DNA of 64,000 bases from Promerops cafer (Eukaryota > Chordata > Aves > Passeriformes > Nectariniidae). The stretch lies in assembly GCA_013398275.1 (NCBI GenBank), contig VZSE01002880.1, forward strand, positions 316,259-380,258, given 5' to 3'. Positions 24,560-36,200 of the stretch are shown here, in pieces. Within the stretch, counting starts at the first letter, position 1. The number at the start of each line of letters is the position of its first letter. A program made the position numbers and the translations under genes. The notes under the pieces are model-generated. The model worked only from the letters and a program-made list of their open reading frames with translations. It did not search any database and was not told where the DNA came from.

Positions 24560-27500
24560 CTTTGCAAAAGAAGAGAAAACTGGTAATACAGATTACAAAC
24601 ATTCACTTCAATCTGTACAAGCTCTTTCACAAGTCATTTCTCCAGTGGATACAAAAAAAATTACCAGCTTACTCTACTTGTGAGGAAAATAACTGAAGAT
24701 GAACAAAATATAACTCCTGCTATCTCTCTGTGTGTTTGGATATTACAGCGTTAATACTGCTTTCTCTTTTGTAATCACCAAATATAAGCTGCTTAAACGT
24801 CTTTAAATGGGCTGAGACTGGTGAAAAAAGCAGTGAAATAATATCCATTGCTCAAGCCAATGACACACTTTTCCAAAAGACAAAAAGAAAACACCGCAGA
24901 AGTCGTTATATTTTTTAGCCAAACAAGACTGTGAAATCCAACACTGAAAAGACAAGTACCTAGTGCCAGAGGTAAGCACAGTTCACACTTCCACTGCCTG
25001 GTTTATTAAGCCTCCTAGCTCTGCATCTCAACAGGCAGTTGGGGTAATCGTGCCATCAGTCAGAATTAAATCCTCTCTCTAGCCCAGGCAGACAGAGAGA
25101 TGCCAGGACTGCCCGAAGGTCAGTGCAGGGTGTTGGGGGCTCCTAAACCAAACTGGGCACGACACTGGGGACAGGCAGGACCTAAAGGTCCAGTGCCTGC
25201 TGCACCCTGTGCAGTCCCTGCCCTGCAGGGGAAGCAGCAGATGCCCAGGGTCCCTGCAGGACCCTAGACACTCCAGACAGTCCAGAAAATGCTGAACCTT
25301 CTGTTTGTTCTCTTAAGCTCAGGATGAAGCACTTGCTGCATCTGTGACTGTGCAATGTACTTACTTCACAGGATCTTTAATAATGCTGTGGCCTCTAAGG
25401 GACAGGAGCAAGGGAAATCAAGGGACCTCTAGTGATGATATTTGCACTTCCCCCAACTGTTAATCACATGTTGTGTCACATGTCTCCTCACAGACACTGA
25501 AAAATCCCCTTAATCTGGAAAGAAATTAATCATGGCAGCAGTTATCTAATTAAATTACTGATTTGCCAGACTGTGCTTTAATTTTCAGTTAAATTGCAAC
25601 AGGGTGAATTTTGCAGACCAAGGGCATCACCACTAGCTCATAGGCACTCAGGTGCCACCCATAAATAGAGGCCTCAGACAGTCCTTAAAGCCTGGCAAGG
25701 CAAATAACATTTACATGCTCATCTGTTAAAAGAGCAGAATGTAATCATCAAGCACTGTTTCCTGCTTACTGTCTCATGATCAAATATTAACTGAAAATAT
25801 TAATAGAGATAATCAGATCACCCTGTCTTTCCTGCAGAAGTATATACATTTATTAACCTTTTCACCTATGAGAATAATGAAACCATAAGTAATAAGAAGT
25901 AATACTGTCACTGGAAATGGAACATCCTGAAAGCCATTTTACATACTTTCCATCAGCAGTCCTCAGTGAGAAATTAGAAGGTGAGGCATAAAAATATATT
26001 TCAACACTTAAGCCTCTGCAGTGAAAAGCTCAACCAAGAGTAAATGAGATTACAAAGTTCCACCAGACCATATTGCCTAGCTAATGAGACACCATCCAGA
26101 GACAAGGGATTTTTTTCTTCAGCTTTTTATTTTTTCTTTTTTTTTTCTTTAGGTGCATCTTCAATTGTCTTTTGGACAGATTTGCATATAGACATAGCCT
26201 GAAGAGGAAACACAACTATTTTATGTGTCTTAATTTCTGGCTACATGAAAGCATATTACTATGTAATAACATAGGAATATGAACTTCAGTTCACTAACAT
26301 AGATGACTTCTAGGTCTATAAACCATCTGAAAATGAATTATTGTGATCAAACATAGAAGTACACTTTCCAAGGGCAGAAATTTTGCTGATGTATTTTTTT
26401 AATAGAAAGACTTCATTGTAGGCAAACACTTATTAGAGCCATAATTATTGTAACAACTATGAAAAAACTCTGATTATTCCTGCTTCAGCATTAAGTCTAG
26501 GCTGTCAAGAGCTTGGATTTGTCCTTAACATTGCAATGTCAGTGGTCAAAATCTTTCCATTTTTCTCTTCCCAAGGAGATGTCACCTTTATGTTATCAAT
26601 ACAAACATTTGGCTAACGACAATCAAAGCTTCAGCTCAGCATCAGGACTTGCTAGCTTGAAGAGCCTTCATCTGGTGCAGGCAGATTACCAGCTACACGA
26701 TGAAATTCAGGTCTGCAGCTCTAAATATCAAGCCCATCCCATGAAAACATAATGCAAAAAAGCCCAGTTTATTGCACTTTTCAGGTATCTACGAAATACA
26801 ACAGTCCTCCCACATTCTGTGAAAAGGCTCATGTATTCCATGAGCTCTCCACTTCTGCATTTTCATTTCCTCCACTGCCTTTCATCCTCTTTAAAACCTA
26901 CTTCTCCCACAGAGATAATGTGAGCCACACAGCTGTGCAAGCTGCACTGGCCAGGGCTGGGAAAGGCTCTACACGGTGGCACCAGCAGACGTGGCTGAGA
27001 CTCCTGTGCCTTGGCAAAGCCTTGCCAGCAGCCCGGATTTCCCCTCCATCAGCACCCTGCTGCTCCCCTCAGGGCAGCCATGAACACCTGGACACTGCCC
27101 CCAGCACTACCCCGAGTTTCACCTCAGTCCACACAACTGCGAGTCCAAAATTACTACAGAGTGACATGACTGTGTAAATTAAATACGTGATACTGCACCA
27201 CAAAAATACCAATATGCTTTTTAAGCACCTAATATACAATCCCCAGACACAAGCAGGATCAATAGAGCCTGCTCTAGTAGTTATGAAAACTACTGTCTTG
27301 CAACATAAATCACCTTCTCACCAAGGCATTAATAAGCTCATTTCTGCACGAGCTCTCTGGAGGGACCCTTAGGGGGAAGGGTTCTCCACAGCAATGAGAC
27401 AAATTTTGCAGATAATTCTGATCCTGACAGCAATCAGACCCATCCTAGAGAGTGTTCAATAGGTATCTGGCATCAATCTTTTTCTCCCATCAGTTGAATT

Positions 27501-27569
27501 TTCTTAAGCTTCCTAAGCTGATGGTAATGGTGTTCCTTAGTCCTGAAACAAACCCCGAATTTGTGTGGC

Positions 27570-28014
27570 TGTCCTGGCTCTATCCACGACAGAGTTAACT
27601 TTTGCAGGAGAGAGCATGGCTGGGACATGGCACAGCACGCACACCACTGCAGGAGGCAGGGGAAGGGACTCTCTTCCATGGAGGAACAGCTCCTCATGGT
27701 CAAGAAAATGTGGAGCAGGGAGCCATCTGGTACCATCTATAATCAGGAATGTGTAAACCATTTCTCTTCCTTTATCTTTTGTTAATAATATTGTTGCTGT
27801 TACTGTTCATTTTCTTATCTTATCGCTCTTTCCAGTAAATTGTCCTTTTCTACATCCATCATCTTCACCTTTTGTGCCTCTAATTCTGAACTCCATTCCA
27901 CCACAGTGGGAAGGGGGAAGGAATGGAGGAGTGAGAGAGAGAGCAAGGTGTGTGATTTCAGAGAGTCTTGGTGGAAAGTACTGAACTGGGGAGTACCATT
28001 CATAAACCACGACA
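27570..28014 (+). mobile_element. ERV LTR, apparently full length (445 bp)
   Basis: The element starts TGTCCTGGCTCTATCCACGA and ends AAACCACGACA, giving TG...CA ends with related inverted termini as expected for an LTR. Internal landmarks include GCTGTTACTGTTCATTTTCT and CACCTTTTGTGCCTCTAATT, shared with the copies at 13126 and 29178. I see no clear target-site duplication: the bases before are GTGGC and those after are GCCTT. No polypurine tract precedes it. It could be a solo LTR or the remaining end of a rearranged provirus. It is antisense to NELL1. Confidence 0.75.
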
Positions 28015-28449
28015 GCCTTAATTTATCCACCCCTTATTCTATACCACTTACATCCCACCCAGATCCTACACCTTCCAACTATATAGATATATAAATATGC
28101 ACAATCACAGGTATCATCTCCACAGTCAGTGGCCACCCCTCCAAGGTGTCTGTTGAGTTCATTCAGACCACGGCTGGGGGTTCCTTGATGTCTGCCAGGA
28201 CAGCAGGGCTGCTGTGCTGCTGGCTGGTTGCTGCACCAGGAGCTCACGACTGGTGCATCAGCAGCAGTCCATACTCACTAGCCACCAATATTATATATAC
28301 AGTTCAACAGTACAGACTGTTCTCATCCCAAATTCAAATCCCCTTGTGCTACACATCGTGTTTCCCTGTCTCTCTGCATGACCCACCAAGCAGACCTGGG
28401 TCCCTGAGCAAAAACAATTCCAGGGAGGGGTTTGCTTTTGCTTGAGTAG
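28015..28449. other. Unassigned sequence between the facing LTRs
   Basis: About 435 bases separate the + strand LTR from the putative ERV remnant. A short AT-rich run (around 28078-28095) is followed by a GC-richer segment at 28110-28260. Open frames of 74 codons (minus) and 99 codons (plus) occur without recognisable motifs. It may belong to one of the proviruses or to a third insertion. Confidence 0.4.
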
Positions 28450-29177
28450 CTCCTCTCTGGAGTCGCCAACAGCATTCTTCTTGCAAATACTGTCACTTTT
28501 TCAGGGTCCTGTAGGTGTTCAGGGGTGAACTCCTAAAACACTGGAGCAGAGAATTTCTCCGAATACCAGCCCATGACACTCATGATTACTCCCCCTCAGG
28601 GCAGATCTCTGAATGACCCTCCCAGAAATCTCTGGCCTGACTCTAAACATGGTACTGTAGACCACACTGAGAAAGCACAGCAGACATAGCAACAAGAACA
28701 TGCTTTCCTTAACATGCAAACGAAATTAAAAATTCTCAAAAGCTGTTTTAACAGGCCTGAAGGAGGAAAAGGGGGTGAAGAGCCATGAAAAACCATCCCC
28801 CTCCTCTTTATCCTACAGACTAGATATGATTATTAATGGACTGCCCACAGAAGAACCCGAGGTAAGGGCAGGAGAACACTGAACACACATCCAAAATAAC
28901 CCTCACTGCCCTTGATGTTATCAAGCCATAAGCAGGTATCACAGATATCAGCAACAATCAATCCTGATCCCTCTCCCCACCCCGAAAAAGACCATTGGGA
29001 GGGGCACATGAGGGAACAGACACAGGGTTAGGCACCACACCCACATGAACAAGCCGGGCAACATTGTGGCCACTGCTCCACACCTAATATCACAGATGCT
29101 TAAAGCAAGTAAGTGATGGACCCACTCTGGCTCTGCTGTTATTTCCACCCTTCTGCCACCCACTGGCCACCAATTCA
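28450..29177 (-). mobile_element. Probable ERV leader/internal remnant with PBS-like site
   Basis: Directly after the minus-strand LTR end, eight bases in, comes TTGGTGGCCAGTGGGTGGC (rc of about 29151-29169). It resembles the primer-binding site complementary to tRNA-Lys used by some retroviruses, with several mismatches. The following sequence has no long open frame (longest about 121 codons, at 28948-29313, overlapping the LTR) and no gag, pol or env motif that I can recognise, so it would be a non-coding leader or a decayed internal region. The leftward limit is a guess. Confidence 0.4.
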
Positions 29178-29395
29178 GGCTGTCCTGGTTTAGGAATGGT
29201 ACTCCCCAGTTCAGTATCCCCACCGAGACTCTACCAAACCCAGGCTGCTCTCTCTCGATCCTCATTCCTCTACCCCTCCCCACTGTGGCAGGATGGAGTT
29301 GAGAGGGAGGCACAAAAGGTGAAGATCACAGGTAAAGAGAGGCACAATTTACTGGAAAGAGCGATGAGATAAGAAAACGAACAGTAAAAGTACGA
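29178..29395 (-). mobile_element. Partial ERV LTR, 3' half, minus orientation
   Basis: Read on the minus strand, the segment repeats the 3' half of the LTR at 27570-28014: TTTCTTATCTCATCGCTCTT, CAGTAAATTGTGCCTCTC, CTTCACCTTTTGTGCCTCC, CTGAACTGGGGAGTACCATT and the end CTAAACCAGGACA. The 5' half is missing beyond about 29395. It faces the + strand LTR about 1.16 kb away, forming an imperfect inverted repeat. Confidence 0.75.
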
Positions 29396-30649
29396 ATAAC
29401 AAAAGGTGCAAGAAAAAAATTATTCATGCAACAAACGTGCTTTTCCTTACACGCATTTTCATGGCTCCAACACATATACGAAAATGCTAATTCTTTTTTA
29501 ATGCTCTTATTTCCCTGCAGATCTCTGTTTACATTAGGGAAAATATATTTATTTTTTTATATGCTAAAGCAGTGAAACAAATTGCTCTGAAAAAGAAAGG
29601 GAAATCCTGCTGAGCATATAAATATACGGAAAGAGATGTGTACTCTTTACAAACTGGCAAAATAATAAGTTTTTGCAATGAGTAACGTAAAAAAAAGTAA
29701 GACTTCCAAAACTCTCAAGCAGGATTAAAAAAAACACAACCAATTATATTTCTGCCCTGAAGAAAGTTAGTAAAATATTCAAGCACACATAAAGCAAAGT
29801 AAGGCACTTGTCAGCTTTCATTATGATCAATAAATATGGTCAGCTCATTAGCATATCATTAGCTACCCTGCTGTTTCCCAATTTCAACACGTAGAAATAT
29901 TAATTTACAAACATATAACATCCCAGAGTTCTGAGCCTCTGACTGCCTGCAGAAAATAAGAATTTAAGACGGGCGACTCCAATCTAACTTCTTCCTTTTC
30001 CTACGTAGCTATAAACATATGTTTACCATCTGTGGAATAGTGGGAAGCAGCTGAGGTAAAAAAACCAACAGCTGTAGAATAAAATAATACTATCAATTTC
30101 ACTCCACAGTGACAGCTCAGCTGCTGGAGGATGAAATGCACTGCAGGTTCAGAGCAACCCTCACACTACCATTTAAGTCAAAAGTTGGCTTTTACCTCTG
30201 TTTCACAATTAAAATTGCTAGCTACTATGCTGAAGTAAGTTCAGCATAATTGTCCTGGCTTGCTGGAAATCTGGGGACTTTGAGGAGACACCCTCAGAGA
30301 AGAGGCAACTTGTAAAATTGTCTTAGGAACTGACAGCTTCACATGGAAACCGTGTGGGTGGTAAATCACCTTGGCAACAAATCCATGCCTAGATTGAGGA
30401 TAGGCAGATTGGCCTCTTGCTGCTCTCTGGACTCCTTTCACAGATAAACACTCATACTGCGGCTTGTTATCCAAAACTGGAATAAATATCAGAAACTTTT
30501 ACCTTGTAAACAAGCTGTTTACAAACTGCCCACAGTTCCTACCAAATTTCATGCATATTGTATTTCATGAGTCTAAGACAACTGATTGGAAGTACCTTGT
30601 TGACTGTTTATTACTTTCCTTCTTCACGTGCCATTTCATATCTGCTTAC

Positions 30650-30746
30650 CTTAAAGAAACCATGTTTCCTGTTCCTCTGTCCAAGCCATAAATTGCTTTC
30701 AGGTGTCAAATTCGTTTCTGGGGGATCAATGACACGTTCATAAATC
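30650..30746 (-). CDS. NELL1: NELL1 exon 3 of window: LamG/TSPN domain, later strands
   Basis: The exon encodes 32 codons of the later LamG/TSPN domain: IYERVIDPP, a variable stretch, then NLWLGQRNRKHGFFK. The first base completes the Arg begun in exon 2 and the last codon ends exactly at the AAG|GTAAGC donor. The acceptor is CTACAG before 30746. Between the conserved blocks this copy reads TNLTPES, where I recall the mammalian protein having a Pro-Pro-Gly-Ile run. That makes this short loop the most divergent part of the exon. The exon lies at the left end of the largest intron in the window (17.8 kb). Confidence 0.96.
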
Positions 30747-32097
30747 CTGTAGAGGGAAGACATTGCATTTATTTGCATTTTCTCTTTCCTCTGAAAACTT
30801 CCTTGACAAAATCAGGTAACAATAAAAGCTGGAAAAGAGAACCAAAAATAAAACCCCGAAAAAATTTTCATTAAACACAGTATTTATCACTGATCATGGT
30901 GAAGAAAGTGTATTACAACCTTAAAATAAAAAAAAATTAAAATCACAAATATATGAAGACTCCATAAAATGAAACTCTCCTTGTGCAGCTGTGCAGCACT
31001 AGACTAAAGAAATAAAATTCCAGAACCCACCACAGTAGGGAAAAGAATTAAAATAGGACCATCTTTATCTAGGGAGTCTTTCAAAATCTACCCTAGAGAA
31101 AAAGTGCAATCAAACACAAGATCCAACCAAATCCAACAACCACTTGGGGCTTTCAGACTGGTTATAATTTTGAATAACTTCACAAAAGAACTTTATGCCA
31201 CTCTACTCCCTTTTTTTTTTCCCCCCCTCTACGTTTGTGTCATTCATCCTTGCACGTGGACCTTTCTGAGCCTGCTACTGGATTTCCTCAGGCTGGGTGC
31301 TCACAAGGTGCCTCTACTGCACATCCACCTTGTGTCTGTCACTAGCACAGGTCTGGCCCAGAATGGGACCTCTTTGTATGTGCCTGGTATCCAACAGTGA
31401 CAGCAAGTAATGTGAGGTCCATAAACAATCTTTATGTCCTGCATAAACTTGCACATGACTGCAGCAGTCTGCATTCCAAATTTCTAAAATTAACTCATGA
31501 AAAATTGCTGTAACACAGTTTTTAAATTAACAAAGTATTTGGGGTTCTGAAAAGGTTTTGCTTGGGGTTTTGTTTGTTTATTTTTAGAAAAGCCATAATG
31601 AAGTTTCCGTAACAACTTTTCCAGGAACACAGACTGCTACAATGATATCATCATTTCAGAACATGAAAAATTCAAGGCCAGAGTTACTGACCCTGGATTC
31701 TCACATTGCCATGTCACATCAGAGGCAGCCATGGACTTCCTGCTTCATAACAAAAGCAGTGTGCTTAATAAGGATTATGGAGGAGATGATGAAATCTCTT
31801 TCTATTACTGTCCAGTTTACTGGGAGTATGCATTGCTGTGTAATCACAGCGGTGTGACAGCCAAGAGAAGAGACTCTGAGTCTGCCAAGACCCCTAGCTT
31901 AAAGAGGTGAAATTATCTGTGGTCAAATTATTTTTCTTTCCTTAAAGCTACGGCTTCAAAACAAACACGAAAAACGAACACCAAAGAAAAACAGAAGTCC
32001 ATCAACTGAACTTCTCTTCACAGTTACCCTCCACGCGTTTCCACCAGAGGCTCACTAAGTGCAATCAGTGATTTTTCATGTTGCAAGTTGCCGTGGG

Positions 32098-32762
32098 TGT
32101 TGGGTTTGTACTGCAAGGGTTAGGCAGCAGGGGACTACAAGGGTGGCTTCTGTGAGAAGCTCCTGGAGAGAAGTCCAGCAGAGCCACTGCCAACTGGCTC
32201 CAGGACGGATCCGGCGCTGGCCAAGGCTGAGTCCCTCACTGATGGAGGCAGCACCTTTGGAATAACATATCTGAGAAGGGGCAAAAGTGACAGAGCTACA
32301 GCAATTCCACCTAGGGAGAGAACACGTGAGAGAAACAGCTCTGCAGACGCCCAGGTCCGTGCAGAAGGAGGGGGAGAAGATGCTCCAGCCCAGGAGCAGA
32401 TTCCATGGGGAGGCAGGTGCTGCCCTGGAGGTGCATTCCCCATCCCCCTCTGTGCCATCTGTGGGGGCGAGGCAGAGAAACATCAGGAGTGAAATAAGCA
32501 CAGGAAGAAGAAAAGGGTGGGTGGAAGGTATTTGGTTTTACCTCTCATTACCTTACTCTGATTTAACTGCTAACAAATTGAACTAATTTCCCCAAGTAGT
32601 CTATTTTGCCCTCAGCTGTAACAGATAAGGGATCTCTCCCTGCACTTATCTAGATCCACAAGCCTTTCACTATCTTCTTTTCTTCCTTGTCCAGTTGAGC
32701 AAGGGAGTGATGGAGTGGCTTTGTTGGGCACCTGGTGTCCAGCCAGGGTCAAATCCACCATA
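32098..32762 (+). mobile_element. Solo ERV LTR (about 665 bp)
   Basis: The element starts TGTTGGGTTTGTACTGCAAG and ends near CAAATCCACCATA. Landmarks that I recall from a common avian LTR appear in order: GGGGACTACAAGGGTGGCTT, GGCGCTGGCCAAGGCTGAGT, a TATA-like AACATATCTGAGAAGGGG, CTGATTTAACTGCTAACAAA near the polyadenylation region, and GGGCACCTGGTGTCCAGCCA near the end. No internal retroviral sequence flanks it, so it is probably a solo LTR. It contains overlapping open frames (32076-32501 minus, 32287-32586 plus) that are by-products. No target duplication is evident. Confidence 0.75.
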
Positions 32763-35700
32763 TCACACTATTGGAAAATTCATTTGTTGGCAGGGGCCTA
32801 GAGTAACATCCCAGTATTAAAGAACTTCCAGAAAAATCTATAAAGTTATGTCAAAGTAGAGAGTCCTATATCCCACCCACTTTTGCTTATCAAAAAAAGG
32901 AGTAATCCATTTGTCAAGAAGAAATAGAAACAATATATAAAATTAAAGGCTAACACTACTTTTTTTTTAAAGAAACAACAAGAAAAATCTCATACCTAAG
33001 AACAAAATAGTTATATGAAAATTACAGCTTAAGAATACGAGCACAGGAGTCAGAAGACTTCTTGTAATACTCATAATTTAATTGCTAAAATTTATGATAA
33101 TTATCATCAGCCCTAACTCATCACATTTCATGCACATGATACATTCAGAGCTCTAGGAAATTTCTCATTCTGCTATTCAATTAGGTCTATCTGTAAAATT
33201 ACCATGCTGAGCTGTTTTACCTGTCCAAACAGCAAAACAAGACTCTATTCTCTTAAAGCAGGGTTTTGAGAATTATAGGATTTTTGCATGCACTGTCTCT
33301 ATCAATAACTTAAAATATAAGTAGAGGCTTTCTGTCATACCTCATGCAAAATTGAACTACACAACTGCAAAGCTGTGGCAAAATACTGAACAAGAAACAA
33401 AGAACTGAGAAGAGCCTGAGCTCCTTGAGAGCATGTGCACTGAACTGCTCTATCATATTAGGAATTTATCTTTGTATAGATAGCACAGCTTTATTCATGA
33501 TTTTGGTTAATAATGCCCTCATGGAAAATTTCTCATCTCCTGAAAAGACTAATCGATATTCAATAAAGAACTCCATTTCTCCATTTTATTACATAAAATC
33601 CAAGTGCTGACCAGGTTCATAAACACTACTTATTGAGGAATATTTGATTTTTATTCACCTGCCCTAGGTAAAGTTGATAAAAGAACTCTACAATATCTAT
33701 CTGCAATTGCATATTAAAAAAAAAATCAAAACCTGACATTGTTATATGACAGTTCAACAATAGCAAGTTAGGAAGACAAATCAGAGACAGGCTAATGTGG
33801 CTTATCTTGTCTTTTCTGATGATTTAACACTCTTTCAACCTATGTGGACAGGGCTGTGGTCACTTTCTTTCCAGTCTCTTCACTGAGTGCCATCCTTAAG
33901 GAACAAAAGCTCAAGATTCCCCATATTCCTCTACTGTTCTACTCTAATTCATGTTACATTTCTGAAGCAGGTATTTACCTTAAATTAAGGGGTTCCTTTA
34001 GGTTAGTTTGTGCTTTATTCCACATATGTCAGTGAGGCTGGTTTGTTTTCCTTAGATCTGCCTATGAAGTAACAGGCTTAGGAGTCAAGAGAGGGCATGA
34101 GATGTAAATCAGTCCTTGATTATCTTTTTATGCCAAAAGATGTTTTTGGTTGATACCACTTGATTTAGAAACGATGTCAATTTACTTTAGTATTGTATAC
34201 AGTTAAACATCATCAGAAAAAAAAGAAAAAGGCCTAGCAAGTATATACACCACATTTTGCTACTCCTGTAAGCTCCTCTGTACTCTTGGGAAATGAAAGG
34301 TGAAAAAACACATCAGTTGAAAAAAATTAAAATAAAACAAAACAAAGAAACCCCAAACAAATGAAACAAAACAAAATACCAAAATTAAGCTTCCACATCA
34401 CTTACTTTCCCCTTACTTGACTTTCTGGGCTGAGGTGTGTCACCTTCTATGGCTTTATACCCAGGTGACCAATACTCTGTATTTGGTATATGAATAGCTA
34501 AATTATACACTTCAGCTTATGAAGTGCTGGTCTAGAGCTCCTTGGAGACCAGTTTCCAACACATTTGGCTTTGATACCAACACAGAGAAATGCACAATAC
34601 ACTCCACAAGAAAAGGAATGCTCAGAAAGAGGACTCAGGGGAACTGTGGTCACTAAAACTGCTGCAGACTGAACAGCCCTTCCAACATGAGGAGACCCAG
34701 GTCTCCAGGTTAATGGAAGCTCTACTACATACTTCAGGCTCTCAGATTTATGACTGCTGCATTCTCTTTTCCAAGAGAAAGCTTGATTTGCCCCTACTTT
34801 ATACCAACATATTTCAAAGAAGTCAAACCATAAAACCAGGGTAACAGAACAGTGAACCAATCCTACTGTCTTAAAATGTTCATGGCTCAGAATACATTCA
34901 GTAACCACTGATCCATTTAGCAAAATATAGTAAGAAATACGCCTGTTAATATACCTGTTAATCAACAAAAACCCATTATATTCTTGTGTTTTGTATCTGT
35001 ATCTCTACCCTGTCTGCACGCTTTGATTTATTAAGTATTCTTGTGCAATCATCAGAATCACCTCTCTCAAGGACACGTTTCAAACAGGCATCTCTGCCAT
35101 AATGAAGACAATATGCAGAAAATAGAGAATCTATAAAATAATCAGTGGATTCCTGAAAGAAGGCGTATCTAAAATATTTGCATCCTAATATACAAACACA
35201 CATCTTGCTCTGCATAGAGGGAGAACTTCTCTAGAAATCAAGCTCTGCTGGACAAGGAGACAGCTTCCTTCCAAGTACTCAATGTAAATTATTTTTAGCA
35301 TCTTTGTAATGTGTAAATATACAAGGGTATAATGGTATATATCTAATACAGAATGGCAGAAAAGGAAAATACCTTCATTCTATACACGTGCAGCCTGAAA
35401 CACAGACAGATTAACCAATATCACAAAGATGGAGCCTCTGCCCAAGATCTAAGCCTTTAGACTGGGCATGACTGAGGCTTAACTGCCTCACATACTGGGT
35501 CACACTCCCTCTGGAAAAAAAAAACGTGACATGGAATTGTCTCTTGCAGTGAAGATGATTTCTTACACACAGCTTTTATAAGCAAAACTTTGCACTTTAT
35601 TTCCACTTTTGTGGAGATGCAGCTCTACGTCATACACACAGTATTTGCTATGCCAGATGCATTTTTGAAATTGCTGAAATACTTAGCAGAACATGAAAAT

Positions 35701-35922
35701 AAGCTTTATGTCTGCTCACATTAGGATACATTAGCCAACACAGACTGATCAGGAGGTGCCACTGCCTAAAATTCTGAACCATAAAACAGACTGCAACTCA
35801 ACAACCACTACAAAGCAGCACACCAAATCATGACATTTTCAAATTCTTCTGTGTCTAAAATACAAGTAGGTTACTTAAATAGGAACGTGCCTTCTTCTGT
35901 TTGCAGGCTGGATATGAAAACC

Positions 35923-36059
35923 CTGAGATCAGCTCAGTTGGTTAGAGCATGGTGCTAAACAACACCAAAGTTGAAGGCTTGATCCTCACATGGGCCATTC
36001 ACTTAAGAGCTGGACTCCAGTCCTTGTGGGGCCCTTCCAATTCAGAATATTCTCTGAAA
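35923..36059 (+). mobile_element. tRNA-Ile-derived SINE with CR1-like tail
   Basis: Positions 35923-35997 resemble tRNA-Ile: a D-arm/A box AGCTCAGTTGG at 35931-35941, an anticodon arm GTGGTGCTAA-like segment, a B box GGCTTGATCCT at 35976-35986 and an acceptor end TGGGCCA. The anticodon loop and T arm are mutated and the acceptor stem does not pair cleanly, so it is not a functional tRNA. The tail CCTTGTGGGGCCCTTCCAAT then TCAGAATATTCTCTGAAA resembles a CR1 3' end, implying CR1-driven mobilisation. It closely resembles the passerine SINE described from zebra finch (TguSINE1), by recall. Confidence 0.82.
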
Positions 36060-36200
36060 TTTGGGAACACACCCAGCCCTGAACTGCATTAATCAGGCTT
36101 GAAACAGAGATTTAGACTTGAGGGTATAAAAGCCCAGGAGCTCCTCTGTGCGGGGCCCCTCCTCAGAGGGAAGCTTCTAAATTTCCATGTAGAGAACAGG
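36060..36200 (+). other. TATA-containing segment, possible LTR fragment
   Basis: Immediately after the SINE, GAGGGTATAAAAGCCCAGGA (36120-36139) gives a strong TATA-box match. A GC-rich stretch CTGTGCGGGGCCCCTCCTCA follows. The arrangement resembles a retroviral U3/R boundary, but I cannot match the flanks to an LTR family. There is no downstream gene on the + strand. Confidence 0.3.

Larger units (their letters stand above)
24560..30649 (-). other. NELL1: Intron between exons 3 and 4
   Basis: A 6.1-kb intron dominated by an endogenous-retrovirus cluster at 27570-29395. More GC-rich patches at 25080-25270 and 26900-27160 may be old repeats but matched nothing I recognise. Confidence 0.75.

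Noticed and set aside
32076..32501. 141-codon minus-strand frame
   Set aside because: Lies within the LTR at 32098-32762 and results from its GC-rich composition.
34498..34968. 156-codon open frame on the minus strand
   Set aside because: No domain, repeat or family motif, an atypical amino-acid mix, and no splice or Kozak support. It lies in an intron and overlaps an 84-codon frame on the opposite strand. Treated as chance.
35923..35997. Functional tRNA-Ile gene
   Set aside because: Anticodon loop, acceptor stem and T arm are mutated and the segment continues into a CR1-like tail, so it is a SINE head.
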